Positions 1 through 9,979 are shown, numbered from the stretch's first letter. The stretch: DNA of 64,000 nt from Micromonospora cremea (GCF_900143515.1 NZ_FSQT01000002.1:3597501-3661500), one strand, 5' to 3'. Translations and numbers: made by a program. Notes: generated by a model not told the origin, from the letters alone.

Positions 1-161
1 CAGACCGAGGTGAACGTGGCCGTCGGCCCGGCCGGCTTGCCCTGGAGGGCGCTGTGGTGGGCACTCGCCGGTGCTCCTGCGGCGAGGGCGCTGGTGCAGC
101 CGATCGCCGTCGCTGCGAGGGCGGCGAGGAGGCGGCGGCCTGGGACTCGATGGCTGTGCAT
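1..161 (-). CDS. secreted protein, N-terminal part only
   Basis: This is the first 53 codons of a minus-strand gene that runs off the left edge. An ATG at 159-161 is preceded by a good Shine-Dalgarno (GGAGAG). The encoded start has a basic N-region, an Ala/Leu-rich hydrophobic stretch and a likely signal-peptidase site after APASA, followed by a mature end beginning HHSALQGKP. The same APASAHH ending occurs in the next gene (438-1385), so the two may be tandem paralogues. The function cannot be told from this fragment. Secretion is inferred from the signal peptide. Confidence 0.6.
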   Translation of the reverse strand, partial: MHSHRVPGRRLLAALAATAIGCTSALAAGAPASAHHSALQGKPAGPTATFTSV

Positions 162-381
162 GGGCTCTCTCCTGTCGTGGTGTCGTACCTGACGGGAAGA
201 GCCGGCCGTGCCGGTGCGGGGATGGATTCGACCGCCATGCGGGCGCCAGCGGGCCGGTTCATTGACTGACGGTAATGACGGCGATGCGGCGGCGTTGTCC
301 CGACCCGGGGTGCCAGCCGCCACCCGTGACCTAAACGTGACGCGGTTGTGTCTGGATCTCGGGAGCGCTGCGGGGTAGAGG

Positions 382-421
382 CCCGAGGGCGCGTCGACCG
401 GATGGTCGACGCGCCCTCGGG
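382..421 (-). terminator. strong hairpin terminator of the LPXTG gene
   Basis: A perfect 18-bp inverted repeat (382-399 and 404-421) with a 4-nt loop begins 17 bp after the stop of the minus-strand gene at 438. There is no clear T-run, as is common for actinobacterial hairpin terminators. Confidence 0.75.
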
Positions 422-437
422 TTCAGCGCGGTTCGGT

Positions 438-1385
438 TCAGACGGTGAACCGGAGCCGGCGACGACGAGCCATCACGAAGAGGCCCGCGCCGGCGGCCAG
501 CAGGACGACGGCGCCGCCAGCGATCAGGGTGGTGTTCGTGCCGGTGAGCGGCAGGCCGCCACCCTCGCCCTCGTCGCACTCGGCCGGCTGCTCCCAGGCG
601 ATCGGCTCGGTGTCGTCGAGGCCGTCGGCGGCCGGCGTGACGGTGAGACCCTCGGTCGCGGCGAAGGAGACGGAGCCGGTCTTGCCGGGCTCGACGGTCA
701 GCGTCTTGGCCTCGCCCTTGTTCGGGGTCAGCGTGAGGACGACGGTCTTACCGTCGGCCGGGTTCTCGATCGTGAAGGTGAGGCTGTCGCAGGTCGACTC
801 GACGGTGCCCACCGGCTCGGCAGGCGCCGGGGTGACGGTCGGCGTCGGGCTCGGGCTCTCGGTCGGCGGCTGGCTCGGCGACGGAGACGCGGTGGTGGGG
901 GACGGGGTCGGGGTGGGGGACTCCGTCGGGGTGGCGGTCGGCGTCGGGGTGGGCTCCGCGGCGCAGGTGCCAGCCTCGGTGGCTGCCACCGTCCGGTGCT
1001 CGGTCACGATCCGGTCCGGACGCTCCCAGCGCGCCTCGACGAACAGCTCGATCTTCGGGTTCTTCTCGGTGAAGGTGTGGGTCTGGGTGGCGGTGAGGAG
1101 GTCCCCACCCTTCGCTGGGAGGGTGGCACCGACCTTCAGGTCGCCATCGCTGAAGTCGCCGGGGACGGTCGACTTGACCGAGGTGATCTCGGCATCGATG
1201 TCCTCGCTGTTGCCGACCTTCCACGTGACCGTTGCCTGGCCGTCGGCGGCCAGGCAGTAGGTGCCGGAGGGCTCGGGGTGGTGGGCGCTCGCCGGCGCGG
1301 CGAACGTCGTCATGGCGCCGATGCCGAGCAGCGCGCCGGCGGCGATGGCCGCGGTGCGCCGGAACGGAGACTTCGGACGGATCAC
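438..1385 (-). CDS. LPXTG-anchored surface protein
   Basis: A 315-residue exported protein with a typical Gram-positive wall-anchor layout. Residues 1-35 form a signal peptide ending APASA. A Cys-containing beta-type domain (about 36-145) follows, then a Pro/Thr/Ser-rich stalk of TPTPT-type repeats (about 145-190), a second domain (about 190-275), the sortase motif LPLTG, a hydrophobic helix and an Arg-rich tail. Sortase should cleave at LPLTG and link the protein to peptidoglycan. The GTG start at 1385 has an AGGAG site just upstream. The mature protein begins HHPEPSG, resembling the truncated neighbour at 1-161. The ligand or role is unknown. Confidence 0.85.
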   Translation of the reverse strand: MIRPKSPFRRTAAIAAGALLGIGAMTTFAAPASAHHPEPSGTYCLAADGQATVTWKVGNSEDIDAEITSVKSTVPGDFSDGDLKVGATLPAKGGDLLTATQTHTFTEKNPKIELFVEARWERPDRIVTEHRTVAATEAGTCAAEPTPTPTATPTESPTPTPSPTTASPSPSQPPTESPSPTPTVTPAPAEPVGTVESTCDSLTFTIENPADGKTVVLTLTPNKGEAKTLTVEPGKTGSVSFAATEGLTVTPAADGLDDTEPIAWEQPAECDEGEGGGLPLTGTNTTLIAGGAVVLLAAGAGLFVMARRRRLRFTV

Positions 1386-1691
1386 TGGTACTCCTGGAGT
1401 GCTGAAGCGTTAGGGGCGTGGCCCGGGAACGACAGTGGACGGTCACTGCACGTCCGGATGGGAGGGATGCATTCCCGAGCCGTGGGCCGGCGGGTTGCCG
1501 CCGGCACCCGGCAGACCCTAGCGAGATCGCCGCGCGTGATACAGCGCTCAGGATTCGCTAAGACTGATGTTATGAATATGAGATCATCGATATACGAAAC
1601 GTGATCATGTGGTCGCTCGGGCGATACGGGCGGTGTCGGTCGCGGCCTTTGTTGGCTCGCGTAGCGTCGGGGTCATGCGCAGGAGGAGACG
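1386..1691. promoter_or_regulatory. divergent intergenic region upstream of the surface protein and rsmD
   Basis: About 300 bp without a gene. It must hold the promoters of the minus-strand LPXTG gene and the plus-strand rsmD. An unusually AT-rich patch lies at about 1556-1610. No promoter hexamers are good enough to name. Confidence 0.4.
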
Positions 1692-2255
1692 GTGACCCGG
1701 ATCGTGGCCGGGACGCTCGGCGGCCGGCGGATCGCCGCGCCCCCCGGCGCCGGCACCCGACCCACCTCCGACCGGGTCCGGGAGGCGCTGTTCAGCGCCG
1801 TCGAGGCCGAGGCCGATCTCGACGGCACCCGCTTCGCCGACCTGTACGCCGGCTCCGGCGCGGTCGGGCTGGAGGCGCTCTCCCGGGGCGCCCGGCACGT
1901 GCTGCTGGTCGAGTCCGACGCTCGGGCGGCCCGGGTGATCCGCGAGAACGTGGCCGCCCTGCGGGCCGGTTCCGCCGTCCGCCTGGTGACCGGCAAGGTG
2001 GCGACCGTGCTGGCCGCCGGCCCGGACGGTGGGCCGTACGACGTCGTCTTCGCCGACCCGCCGTACGCGGTGCCGGACGCGGAGATCACCGCGCTGCTGA
2101 CCACGCTGGTCGACGGCGGCTGGCTGGCGAGCGACGCCCTGGTGGTGCTGGAGCGGTCCAGCCGCACCGGGCCGGTCGAGTGGGTGGACGGGATCACGGC
2201 CGAGCGCAGTCGCCGTTACGGCGAGACCACGCTTTGGTACGGTCGCCGATCATGA
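1692..2255 (+). CDS. rsmD: 16S rRNA m2G966 methyltransferase RsmD
   Basis: RsmD uses S-adenosylmethionine to methylate N2 of G966 in 16S rRNA during 30S assembly. The 187-residue protein starts [13 protein letters not shown], has the Rossmann motif [18 protein letters not shown] near residue 55 and the N-methyltransferase motif DPPY near residue 121. Length fits the family. The GTG start is preceded by AGGAGGAG. Its TGA overlaps the ATG of coaD (ATGA), so the two are translationally coupled; rsmD-coaD pairing is common in bacteria. Confidence 0.93.
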   Translation: MTRIVAGTLGGRRIAAPPGAGTRPTSDRVREALFSAVEAEADLDGTRFADLYAGSGAVGLEALSRGARHVLLVESDARAARVIRENVAALRAGSAVRLVTGKVATVLAAGPDGGPYDVVFADPPYAVPDAEITALLTTLVDGGWLASDALVVLERSSRTGPVEWVDGITAERSRRYGETTLWYGRRS

Positions 2256-2734
2256 GACGTGCGGTGTGCCCCGGCTCGTTCGATCCGGTCACCAACGGAC
2301 ACCTCGACATCATCGGCCGGGCCAGTCGGCTCTTCGACGAGGTGATCGTCGGCGTGCTGATAAACCAGTCGAAGAGTGGCCTCTTCACCGTCGAGGAGCG
2401 GATCGACATGCTCCGCGAGGTGACCGCCTCGTACGGCAACGTGCGGGTCGAGTCGTTCCGGGGGCTGCTGGTCGACTTCTGCCGGGCCCAGCAGGCGAGC
2501 GTGCTGATCAAGGGCCTGCGGGCGGTCAGCGACTTCGACTACGAGCTGCAGATGGCCCAGATGAACATCGGGCTGGCCGGCGTCGAGACGCTGTTCATGC
2601 CGACCAACCCGCTCTACTCGTTCCTCTCCTCCAGTCTGGTCAAGGACGTGGCCAAGTGGGGCGGCGACATCTCCGCCCACGTCCCCGACCCGGTCCGCGA
2701 AGCCCTCCAGTCCCGCCTCGGTCCCCGCCCCTGA
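2252..2734 (+). CDS. coaD: phosphopantetheine adenylyltransferase
   Basis: CoaD transfers AMP from ATP to 4'-phosphopantetheine, the penultimate step of coenzyme A synthesis. The 160-residue protein opens with the nucleotidyltransferase signature [15 protein letters not shown] and has the [14 protein letters not shown] stretch near the C-terminus. It overlaps rsmD by 4 bp and probably depends on that transcript. The start is fixed by the ATGA overlap and the conserved N-terminus. It is the last gene before a palindromic repeat. Confidence 0.95.
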   Translation: MRRAVCPGSFDPVTNGHLDIIGRASRLFDEVIVGVLINQSKSGLFTVEERIDMLREVTASYGNVRVESFRGLLVDFCRAQQASVLIKGLRAVSDFDYELQMAQMNIGLAGVETLFMPTNPLYSFLSSSLVKDVAKWGGDISAHVPDPVREALQSRLGPRP

Positions 2735-2749
2735 CCCGCGGTCCCTCCG

Positions 2750-2819
2750 CGATCTTGCAGTTTCGGACCCCGAGTCGCGCCTTTTGACAGGATTTGTCGC
2801 GGCGGAAAGTGCAAGATCG
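2750..2819. repeat. palindromic intergenic repeat (GATCTTGCA ends)
   Basis: The ends CGATCTTGCA (2750-2759) and TGCAAGATCG (2810-2819) are perfect inverted arms. Imperfect pairing continues inward, with an inner GACA/TGTC hairpin. A related element with GCAAGATC arms lies at 38,793-38,870, so this looks like a dispersed repeat as well as a possible coaD terminator. Confidence 0.6.
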
Positions 2820-2984
2820 GCCGGGGTGGGGTGGCACGGTCGCGCCGTGTGACGGTGCCGCGACGCGCCGGGTCGGGGTGGATCGGGCAGGTGTGGGGTG
2901 GGCACGACATGATTGGTAGAGCGGGGAACCGGCCGTAGCCCGCATCATGGAGGTCGGCCGACGAACGACAGGAGTGAGGTACCG

Positions 2985-3482
2985 GTGGACCCGCTCGATC
3001 GCATCGACGAACTGATCGCCATGGTGGAGCAGGCCCGCTCCGTCCCGATGTCGCGCAACAACTGCATGGTCGACCGGGGTGAGATGATCGCGGTCCTCGA
3101 CGAGATGCGCGCCGACCTCCCCGCCGACCTGCGTCGCGCCGCCGCGCTGCTCGACGAGCGCGACAAGATCATGGAAGCCGGCAAGCGCGAGGCGGACCGG
3201 ATCATCAGCGAGGGTGAGGCGGAACACGCCCGCCTCGTCTCGGTGAACGAGATCACCGTCTCGGCCGAGCATGAGGGGGCCCGGATCATCGCCGAGGCCC
3301 GGGCCGAGGCTCAGCGCCTGCGCGAGGAGGTCGACGACTACGTCGACACCGCGCTGGCCAACTTCGAACAGTTCCTCACCAGGGCGCTCGCCTCGATAGA
3401 GCGCGGCCGCGACAAGATGCACGCGCTGCGGGAGATCGGCACCTTCGGTGGGGAAGAGGCGGAACGCCCGCTACCCTTCTGA
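2985..3482 (+). CDS. sepIVA: septation protein SepIVA-like (DivIVA family)
   Basis: A 165-residue, highly charged coiled-coil protein. The start DPLDRIDELIAMVEQARSVPM and the end YVDTALANFEQFLTRALASI match the ends of mycobacterial SepIVA (Rv2927c family), a DivIVA-type protein needed for septation. The middle coiled coil is shorter than in mycobacteria (165 against about 245 residues). Gene order also matches: in mycobacteria it lies beside the yceD and rnc genes. The GTG at 2985 was chosen because GGAGTGAGG lies just upstream and the conserved N-terminus begins there. The exact role here is inferred. Confidence 0.8.
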   Translation: MDPLDRIDELIAMVEQARSVPMSRNNCMVDRGEMIAVLDEMRADLPADLRRAAALLDERDKIMEAGKREADRIISEGEAEHARLVSVNEITVSAEHEGARIIAEARAEAQRLREEVDDYVDTALANFEQFLTRALASIERGRDKMHALREIGTFGGEEAERPLPF

Positions 3483-3592
3483 GCGGCACTTCACCAGCCG
3501 ACACTCTTGGGTGGGCGTCGCCCCCGGTTCGACGGGCCGGCGGTCGCCCAGGTAACCTTTTTTGTCGGCCTCACACCGGCCGGAGTCTGACT

Positions 3593-4156
3593 ATGCCCAA
3601 ACACTCGCCATCGACACTCGACCCCAGGTCGCCGCTGGTCCTCGACACGAGGGACCTGCCGCGCCGGCCTGGCGCGTTGCGTACCGTCCAGCGGGTCGTG
3701 CCGGCACCGGCGGACCTCGGTGTGGAGTTGATCGGCGTTCCGGAGGGCGCGGACCTCGACCTCGACCTGAGGCTGGAGTCGGTGTCCGAGGGCGTGCTCG
3801 TCTCCGGGGCCATCACCGGTCCCGTCCGGGGCGAGTGCGGGCGCTGCCTGCGCGAGATCAACGACTCGATGGCCGTGACGATCCAGGAGCTGTACGCGTA
3901 CGAGAACAGCACCACGGACGCCACGACCGAGGAGGACGAGGTGGGCCGGATGCAGGGCGATCTGATCGACCTGGAGCCGGCGCTGCGGGACGCGTTGGTG
4001 CTCACGCTGCCGACCAACCCGCTCTGCCGGGAGGACTGCCCAGGACTGTGCCCCGAATGCGGGACGCACTGGGACGATCTGCCGGCCGACCACAGTCACC
4101 AGCAGATCGACCCGCGTTGGGTGGGCCTGTCGCAACTGACCCGTACAGAGGAGTAA
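3593..4156 (+). CDS. yceD: YceD / DUF177 family protein
   Basis: A 187-residue DUF177 protein, the family linked to 23S rRNA accumulation and usually encoded directly before rpmF, as here (5 bp gap). It carries four C-terminal cysteines in CREDCPGLCPECG plus an earlier CGRC pair, a likely metal site. No enzymatic activity is established for the family. Position between sepIVA and rpmF is the standard actinobacterial order. Confidence 0.85.
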   Translation: MPKHSPSTLDPRSPLVLDTRDLPRRPGALRTVQRVVPAPADLGVELIGVPEGADLDLDLRLESVSEGVLVSGAITGPVRGECGRCLREINDSMAVTIQELYAYENSTTDATTEEDEVGRMQGDLIDLEPALRDALVLTLPTNPLCREDCPGLCPECGTHWDDLPADHSHQQIDPRWVGLSQLTRTEE

Positions 4157-4161
4157 GAACC

Positions 4162-4335
4162 GTGGCCGTCCCGAAGCGCAAGATGTCGCGCAGCAACACC
4201 CGGTCCCGCCGGGCGAACTGGAAGGCGACCGTGGTCGCGACCGTCGCGTGCCCGCAGTGCAAGTCCCCCAAGCTGCCGCACGCCGCTTGCTCCGTCTGCG
4301 GCACCTACAACGGCCGCCAGGTCATCGAGGTCTGA
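4162..4335 (+). CDS. rpmF: 50S ribosomal protein L32
   Basis: A 57-residue basic protein starting AVPKRKMSRSNTRSRRANWK, the L32 signature. The two pairs CPQC and CSVC form the zinc ribbon, so this is the zinc-binding (C+) form. The GTG start follows a GGAG about 10 nt upstream, and the gene is 5 bp from yceD, implying one transcript. Confidence 0.95.
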   Translation: MAVPKRKMSRSNTRSRRANWKATVVATVACPQCKSPKLPHAACSVCGTYNGRQVIEV

Positions 4336-4347
4336 CCTGGACGCCGA

Positions 4348-5436
4348 GTGACGCCCCCGACCCCGGGTCGGGCGGCGCGCGCACCCTGGCATTCGCCCGG
4401 TGCCCCGGCTCCCTCCGACGCAGGCCGGCCCACTCCGGTCGACGTTCCGGTGGAGCCGGGCACCGCGCGGATCGCCGTTGACCTCCTCGGCGGGGACGAC
4501 GCTCCCGCCGTCGTGGTTGACGGCGCTCTGCGGGCCGTGCGCGCCGACCCTGACCTGCATCTCCTTCTCGTCGGCCCAGCCGAGGTCGCCGAGGGGCTGA
4601 TCGCTGCCCTCGGTCCGGCCCAACGCACCCGGATCACGGTTCGGCCCGTCCGCGACGCCGTCGGCATGGCCGACCATCCCAGTGCCGCCCGCGCGGAGAG
4701 CACCGTGCGGGCCGCTGTCACCGCCGTCCGCGACGGAACCGCCGACGCCCTGGTCTCCGCCGGCGCCACCGGCGCCACCGTCACCGCTGCCGTGCTCGGT
4801 CTCGGCCGCTGGCCCGAGATCCGTCAACCCGCCCTCGTCGCCACCCTGCCCGCGGTCGCCGGGCCGGTCGTGCTGCTCGACGTCGGCGGCTCGCTGGAGC
4901 CCCGCCCGGCCACCCTCGCCCGGCACGCCGTGCTCGGCGCCGCGTACGCGGCGGTGGCGCATTCGATCGCCGAGCCCCGTGTCGGCCTGCTCTCGGTCGG
5001 CACCGAGGCCGGGAAGGGCGACCGGGTCCGTCGAGCCACCGATCCACTGCTCGCCGTCGAGCCGCTGCCCGGAGGGGCGCGCTACGTCGGGCTGGTCGAG
5101 GGGTACGACGTGGCCCTCGGCGCGCGCGCCGATGTGGTGGTCACCGACGGCTTCACCGGTAACGTGCTGCTCAAGGCGATCGAGGGCGCGTACGCGATGG
5201 CCGGCGGCCCGCCCGTCGGTGGTGGCGCCCCCCGTGCCGCCGCACTGCTCGGCGTAGCCGGGACGGTGGTCGTCTGCCACGGCTCCGCTCGCGCCGCCGA
5301 CGTCGCCTCCGGCATCGCCCTCGCCGCCCACCTGTGGCGGCGACGCGCCACCGACCTGGTCTCCGCGTTGCTCGACGGCGACGCCGCGACGCACCGCACC
5401 GACCGCTCCACCGACACCGAGGTACGCACATCATGA
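4348..5436 (+). CDS. plsX: phosphate acyltransferase PlsX
   Basis: PlsX makes acyl-phosphate from acyl-ACP for membrane phospholipid synthesis. The catalytic core begins [20 protein letters not shown] near residue 42. The family features [23 protein letters not shown] and [15 protein letters not shown] are all present. The 362-residue reading starts with about 40 Pro-rich residues that PlsX normally lacks, so the true start may be internal. The 3' end overlaps rnc by 4 bp (ATGA). Synteny rpmF-plsX-rnc is conventional. Confidence 0.88.
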   Translation: MTPPTPGRAARAPWHSPGAPAPSDAGRPTPVDVPVEPGTARIAVDLLGGDDAPAVVVDGALRAVRADPDLHLLLVGPAEVAEGLIAALGPAQRTRITVRPVRDAVGMADHPSAARAESTVRAAVTAVRDGTADALVSAGATGATVTAAVLGLGRWPEIRQPALVATLPAVAGPVVLLDVGGSLEPRPATLARHAVLGAAYAAVAHSIAEPRVGLLSVGTEAGKGDRVRRATDPLLAVEPLPGGARYVGLVEGYDVALGARADVVVTDGFTGNVLLKAIEGAYAMAGGPPVGGGAPRAAALLGVAGTVVVCHGSARAADVASGIALAAHLWRRRATDLVSALLDGDAATHRTDRSTDTEVRTS

Positions 5437-6464
5437 GCAACGACAAGCGGCGGCGGGCGTCCGTCGGTCACCTGGAAGCCGCGTTCGGCGTGAGCCTGGA
5501 CCCCGACCTGCTGCAACGCGCGCTGACCCACCGCTCGTACGCGTACGAGAACGGCGGCCTGCCCACCAACGAGCGGCTGGAGTTCCTCGGTGACTCGGTG
5601 CTCGGCGTGGTGATCACCACGGCGCTCTTCCACAACCACCCGGACCTGCCTGAGGGGCAGCTGGCCAAGCTGCGGGCCAGCGTGGTCAACATGCGCGCGC
5701 TCGCCGACGTGGCCCGTGGCCTCGGCCCGGACGGCCTCGGCGCGTACCTGCTGCTCGGCAAGGGCGAGGAGACCACCGGCGGTCGGGACAAGGCGAGCAT
5801 CCTCGCCGACACCTTGGAGGCGCTGCTCGGCGCGATCTACCTCCAGTACGGGCTGGACACCGCCGGGATCGTCATCCACCGGCTCTTCGACCCGCTGATG
5901 GCGGAGTCGGCCGGCCGGGGCGCGGCCCTGGACTGGAAGACCAGCCTTCAGGAGCTGACCGCGGCGCAGGGGCTCGGCGTGCCGGAATACCGGATCGAGG
6001 GCACCGGCCCGGACCACCTCAAGACGTTCACCGCCTGGGTGGTGGTGGCCGGCAACCGGTACGGCGGCGCCGAGGGACGCAGCAAGAAGGAGGCCGAGCA
6101 GCGCGCCGCCGAGGCGGCCTGGCGCACGCTCGCCGACCAGGACGGCAGCCAGGCTGGTCAGGAGGACCAGGCTGGTGTGAACGAGCGGAATCGGGGTGCC
6201 TCGGCCGACCGGGATGAACCGGCCGGGCCGATGGAACGGGCCGAGCGGGCGGCCCAGACCGAGCAGGCCGACCACCTGGCGCAGGTCATGCCGGCCGACG
6301 TCGCGGAGCAGCAGGCCCCGTCCGGGGTCGAGCAGGCCCGGGCCAACGGCACTCGTCCGACCGCCGACGGTGCCAACGGCACCCGGGCCGCCGCCGACTC
6401 GACCAGGGCCGACGCGACCGGCGCCGCCGCCGGTGACCGCGGGACGGGGCTGGGACGTGCCTGA
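5433..6464 (+). CDS. rnc: ribonuclease III with long acidic C-terminal tail
   Basis: RNase III cuts double-stranded RNA in rRNA and mRNA processing. The signature [12 protein letters not shown] sits near residue 50, the nuclease domain runs to about residue 155, and a dsRNA-binding domain to about 233 ([16 protein letters not shown]). A further ~110 residues rich in Gln, Ala, Glu and Asp follow, which ordinary RNase III (about 225-240 residues) lacks. The ATG is set by the 4-bp overlap with plsX. mutM begins inside the last codons. Confidence 0.93.
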   Translation: MSNDKRRRASVGHLEAAFGVSLDPDLLQRALTHRSYAYENGGLPTNERLEFLGDSVLGVVITTALFHNHPDLPEGQLAKLRASVVNMRALADVARGLGPDGLGAYLLLGKGEETTGGRDKASILADTLEALLGAIYLQYGLDTAGIVIHRLFDPLMAESAGRGAALDWKTSLQELTAAQGLGVPEYRIEGTGPDHLKTFTAWVVVAGNRYGGAEGRSKKEAEQRAAEAAWRTLADQDGSQAGQEDQAGVNERNRGASADRDEPAGPMERAERAAQTEQADHLAQVMPADVAEQQAPSGVEQARANGTRPTADGANGTRAAADSTRADATGAAAGDRGTGLGRA

Positions 6465-7314
6465 GCTGCCCGAGGTGGAGACGGTCCGGCAGGGGCTGGC
6501 CCAGTGGGTCATCGGCCGCCGGATCGCCTCGGTGGAGGTCCGCCACCCCCGCGCGGTCCGCCGACACGTCCCCGGCGGCGCGCACTTCGCCGACGTGCTC
6601 GCCGGCCGGACCGTGCTGGACGTCCGCCGCCGCGGCAAGTACCTGTGGCTGCCACTGGACAGCGGCGACGCGGTGATCGGGCACCTCGGCATGTCCGGCC
6701 AGTTGCTGCTCCAGCCGCCCGGCACGGCCGACGAGACGCACCTGCGGGTGCGGTTCCGGTTCGCCGACGACGGACCGGAGCTGCGCTTCGTCGACCAGCG
6801 CACGTTCGGCGGGCTCTCGGTCAGCGAGGGTGGCGCCGATCTGCCCGCGGAGATCGCGCACATCGCCCGCGACCCGATGGACCCGGAGTTCTCCGACGCG
6901 GCGTTCGTCGCCGCGCTGCGCCGCCGACGCACCGAGGTGAAACGGGCCCTGCTCGATCAGACCCTGATCTCGGGTGTGGGCAACATCTACGCCGACGAGG
7001 CGCTCTGGCGCGCCGGGCTGCACGGCACCCGTCCGACCGACGCGCTGACCGCCCCGGCGGCGCAGCGCCTGCTCGGCCACGTCCGCGACGTGCTCGCTGA
7101 GGCGATCAAGGAGGGTGGCACCAGCTTCGACGCCCTCTACGTCAACGTCAACGGTGAGAGCGGCTACTTCGACCGGGCGCTGAACGTCTACGGTCGCGAG
7201 GGTGAGCCGTGCCGGCGGTGTGGCGCGCCGGTCCGCCGGGAGGCGTTCATGAACCGCTCCTCGTACAGCTGCCCACGCTGCCAGCCCCGGCCAAGGGGCT
7301 CCCTTCGGGGATGA
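6457..7314 (+). CDS. mutM: formamidopyrimidine-DNA glycosylase
   Basis: MutM (Fpg) removes 8-oxoguanine and cleaves the abasic site. After start removal the mature protein begins [13 protein letters not shown] with catalytic Pro and Glu. The H2TH region holds [15 protein letters not shown], and a C-terminal zinc finger has CRRC and CPRC pairs. 285 residues, normal length. The GTG at 6457 is the only start giving the obligatory N-terminal proline. It overlaps rnc by 8 bp, matching the rnc-mutM order of actinobacteria. Confidence 0.94.
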   Translation: MPELPEVETVRQGLAQWVIGRRIASVEVRHPRAVRRHVPGGAHFADVLAGRTVLDVRRRGKYLWLPLDSGDAVIGHLGMSGQLLLQPPGTADETHLRVRFRFADDGPELRFVDQRTFGGLSVSEGGADLPAEIAHIARDPMDPEFSDAAFVAALRRRRTEVKRALLDQTLISGVGNIYADEALWRAGLHGTRPTDALTAPAAQRLLGHVRDVLAEAIKEGGTSFDALYVNVNGESGYFDRALNVYGREGEPCRRCGAPVRREAFMNRSSYSCPRCQPRPRGSLRG

Positions 7315-7527
7315 CCCGGAGGTGGTTCGGGGTCGGTGCCGGCGGGTCGCGGTCGACCTCTCCGGGCTGGACCCGGGCGGTTGTCCGGATCGCGGGCTGA
7401 TGCCCGCCGTAACGCCCGAGCGGTCCCGCGGACCTGTGTGGACCGGCTCCGGGGACGGCGGGGGCCGATCCCCGATGTGACCGCCTCGTCACGCCCCTAG
7501 CGTCAGCACCGTTGACAGGGGGCTGAC

Positions 7528-9765
7528 GTGACAGGGGGACCCGAGATGGGGACAAGACCGGTGACGGTGCGGATGGCGCGGTGGAGCGCCGAGCACCCGT
7601 GGCGGGCGATAGCGCTGTGGGCCGTGTTCGTGGCGGTGTGCTTCCTCGGTGGCAACGCCGCCGGCCTCAACGAGGCCACCAGCAGCGACCAGGCGATCGG
7701 CGAGGCGGGGCGCGCCAGCCTGATCGTGGATGCCGGCGCGTTCGACGACGCGGCCGTGGAGAACGTCCTGATCACCTCGCGGGGCGGCGCGCTGGACCAG
7801 ACCGCGGCGAAGGTGGCGGCGGACGACGCCGCGGCCCGGCTGCGCACGGTCACCGGCGTCGCCGAGATCGGCCCGCCGGTCACCGCCCGGGACGGCTCCG
7901 CGCTCCTGCTGCCGATCACCATGTCTGGCGACGCGGGTACCGCGTCCGACCGGGTGCAACCGCTGCGCGACGCCACCGCCACGGTCCAGGAGGCGCACCC
8001 GCAGCTGCGCGTCGAGCAGGTCGGCGGGCCGTCCATCGGGCAGGCCCTCGACGACACCCTGGGCAAGGACTTCAAGCGCGCCGAGCTGCTCAGCCTGCCG
8101 GTCACGCTGGCGATCCTGATCGTCGCGTTCGGCGCGCTGATCGCGGCCAGCGTGCCGGTGCTGCTGGCGCTCTCCTCGGTCGCCGCCGCGATGGGTCTGT
8201 CCACCCTCGCCTCGCACCTCGTGCCGGCCACCGACACCACGGCCCCCGTGATCCTGCTGATCGGCATGGCGGTCGGGGTCGACTACTCGCTGTTCTACGT
8301 CCGTCGGGAGCGGGAGGAACGCGCCAAGGGCCGCTCCGGGCTGGACGCGGTGGAGATCGCGGCGGAGACCTCCGGGCACGCCGTGGTGGTCTCCGGCTTC
8401 GCAGTGATCATCTCGATGGCCGGCCTGCTGCTCGCTGGCGATGTGGTCTTCTCGTCGCTGGCCGTCGGCTCGATCCTGGTGGTCGCGGTCGCGGTGGTCG
8501 GCTCGCTGACCGTGCTGCCCGCCCTGCTGGCCAAGCTCGGTCGTTGGGTCGACCGGCCCCGGGTGCCGCTGCTCTGGCGACTCACCACACCGCGCGCCGG
8601 CCGGCACGGCCAGCCCCGCTCGCCCCGGCTCTGGCCCGCGGTGCTTCGGCCCGCGCTGCGCGCCCCGGTACCGACCCTGGTCATCTCGGTCGGGCTGCTG
8701 CTCGCGCTGGCCGCGCCGGCACTCGGCATGAAGCTGAAGTTCCCCGGCATGGAGGACCTGCCACGCACCACCCCGGCGATGCAGGCGTACGACCGCCTCA
8801 CCGCCGCCTTCCCCAGCACCGGCACCAACCACGTGGTGGCCGTCCGGGCGCCGGCCGAGCAGGCCGACCGGGTTAGCGCGGCGCTCACCGACCTGGCCAC
8901 CCGGGCAGCCGGTGATCCGCTGTTCGCCCCCATCGAGGCCGACGGCCCGAAGATCGAGGTGTCGGCCGATCGGCGGGTGTCGGTGCTGGACGTCGCCACC
9001 CCGTACGCCAGCCGGGACGACCGGTCGGTGCGGTCGCTGGAGAAGCTGCGTGAGGATCTGGTCCCGGCCGAGCTGCGGGACATCCCCGGCATCGAGTACG
9101 CGGTCGGCGGCAGCGTGGCCGACAGCGAGGACTACGCGCAGCACATCCGGGACAAGCTGCCACTGGTGATGGGCTTCGTCCTGGTGCTCACCTTCCTGGT
9201 CATGGTGCTCACCTTCCGGTCGGTGGTGGTGGCGGCCAGCGCGATCGTGCTGAACCTGCTCTCCGCCGGCGCCGCGTACGGGCTGCTGGTGCTGGTCTTC
9301 CAGGGGGACTGGGCGGCGGGGCCGCTCGGCTTCACCTCGATGGGCGCGATCGTGTCCTGGCTGCCGCTGTTCCTCTTCGTGGTGCTCTTCGGCCTCTCCA
9401 TGGACTACCACGTCTTTGTGGTCAGCCGGATCCGCGAGGGGATCCGGGCCGGCATGCCCAACCGGGACGCGGTGGCGTACGGAATCACGTCGTCGGCCGG
9501 CGTGGTGACCAGTGCGGCGATCGTGATGGTCGGGGTGTTCTCGATCTTCGCCACGCTCAGCACGATCGACATGAAGCAGCTCGGCATCGGCCTGGCGGCG
9601 GCGATCCTGCTGGACGCCACGATCATCCGGGGCGTGGTGCTGCCGGCGCTGATGACCATGCTCGGCGACGCCAACTGGTGGGCCCCGCGCTTCCTGCGGC
9701 CGCGGTCGGCGCCCGCCCCCACCGAGCCGCCGGCCCCCACCCCGGAGCTGGTGCCGGTGCCCTGA
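7528..9765 (+). CDS. MMPL/RND family transporter
   Basis: A 745-residue membrane protein of the MMPL family, proton-driven exporters of lipids or drugs. Layout: one N-terminal helix, an extracellular domain (about 50-185), five helices (about 190-345), a linker, a helix near 390, a second extracellular domain (about 405-545) and five more helices to about 710. The motif GMAVGVDYSLFYVRREREE and its twin LFGLSMDYHVFVVSRIREG are the paired cytoplasmic signatures. Starts at 7528 (GTG) and 7546 (ATG) are both plausible. Substrate unknown. It stands alone between mutM and a palindromic repeat. Confidence 0.87.
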   Translation: MTGGPEMGTRPVTVRMARWSAEHPWRAIALWAVFVAVCFLGGNAAGLNEATSSDQAIGEAGRASLIVDAGAFDDAAVENVLITSRGGALDQTAAKVAADDAAARLRTVTGVAEIGPPVTARDGSALLLPITMSGDAGTASDRVQPLRDATATVQEAHPQLRVEQVGGPSIGQALDDTLGKDFKRAELLSLPVTLAILIVAFGALIAASVPVLLALSSVAAAMGLSTLASHLVPATDTTAPVILLIGMAVGVDYSLFYVRREREERAKGRSGLDAVEIAAETSGHAVVVSGFAVIISMAGLLLAGDVVFSSLAVGSILVVAVAVVGSLTVLPALLAKLGRWVDRPRVPLLWRLTTPRAGRHGQPRSPRLWPAVLRPALRAPVPTLVISVGLLLALAAPALGMKLKFPGMEDLPRTTPAMQAYDRLTAAFPSTGTNHVVAVRAPAEQADRVSAALTDLATRAAGDPLFAPIEADGPKIEVSADRRVSVLDVATPYASRDDRSVRSLEKLREDLVPAELRDIPGIEYAVGGSVADSEDYAQHIRDKLPLVMGFVLVLTFLVMVLTFRSVVVAASAIVLNLLSAGAAYGLLVLVFQGDWAAGPLGFTSMGAIVSWLPLFLFVVLFGLSMDYHVFVVSRIREGIRAGMPNRDAVAYGITSSAGVVTSAAIVMVGVFSIFATLSTIDMKQLGIGLAAAILLDATIIRGVVLPALMTMLGDANWWAPRFLRPRSAPAPTEPPAPTPELVPVP

Positions 9766-9848
9766 CCGTTCCCTCCACCGCCCCACCGCCCCAACGCCCC
9801 GCCGCCCCGCCGGCCCCGCGGACCCCACCGTCCGCGCCGACGCCACCA

Positions 9849-9920
9849 TCCGCGTCGATCTAGGGAAAGTCGTCGCTAGTGGATCTCCGTCCACAGTGAT
9901 TTCCCCTAGATCGACGCGGA
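9849..9920. repeat. long intergenic palindrome
   Basis: Arms 9849-9865 and 9904-9920 are a perfect 17-bp inverted repeat, with a nested GTGGA/TCCAC hairpin at 9879-9894. It lies between two convergent genes and could act as a bidirectional terminator. The design resembles the repeat at 38,793-38,870. A direct repeat (ATCGACGCGGACGG) continues to 9942. Confidence 0.6.
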
Positions 9921-9979
9921 CGGGAGGCATCGACGCGGACGGAAGGCGGCGGCGGGCGCGCGGAGGGGAGGGGGAGGGG

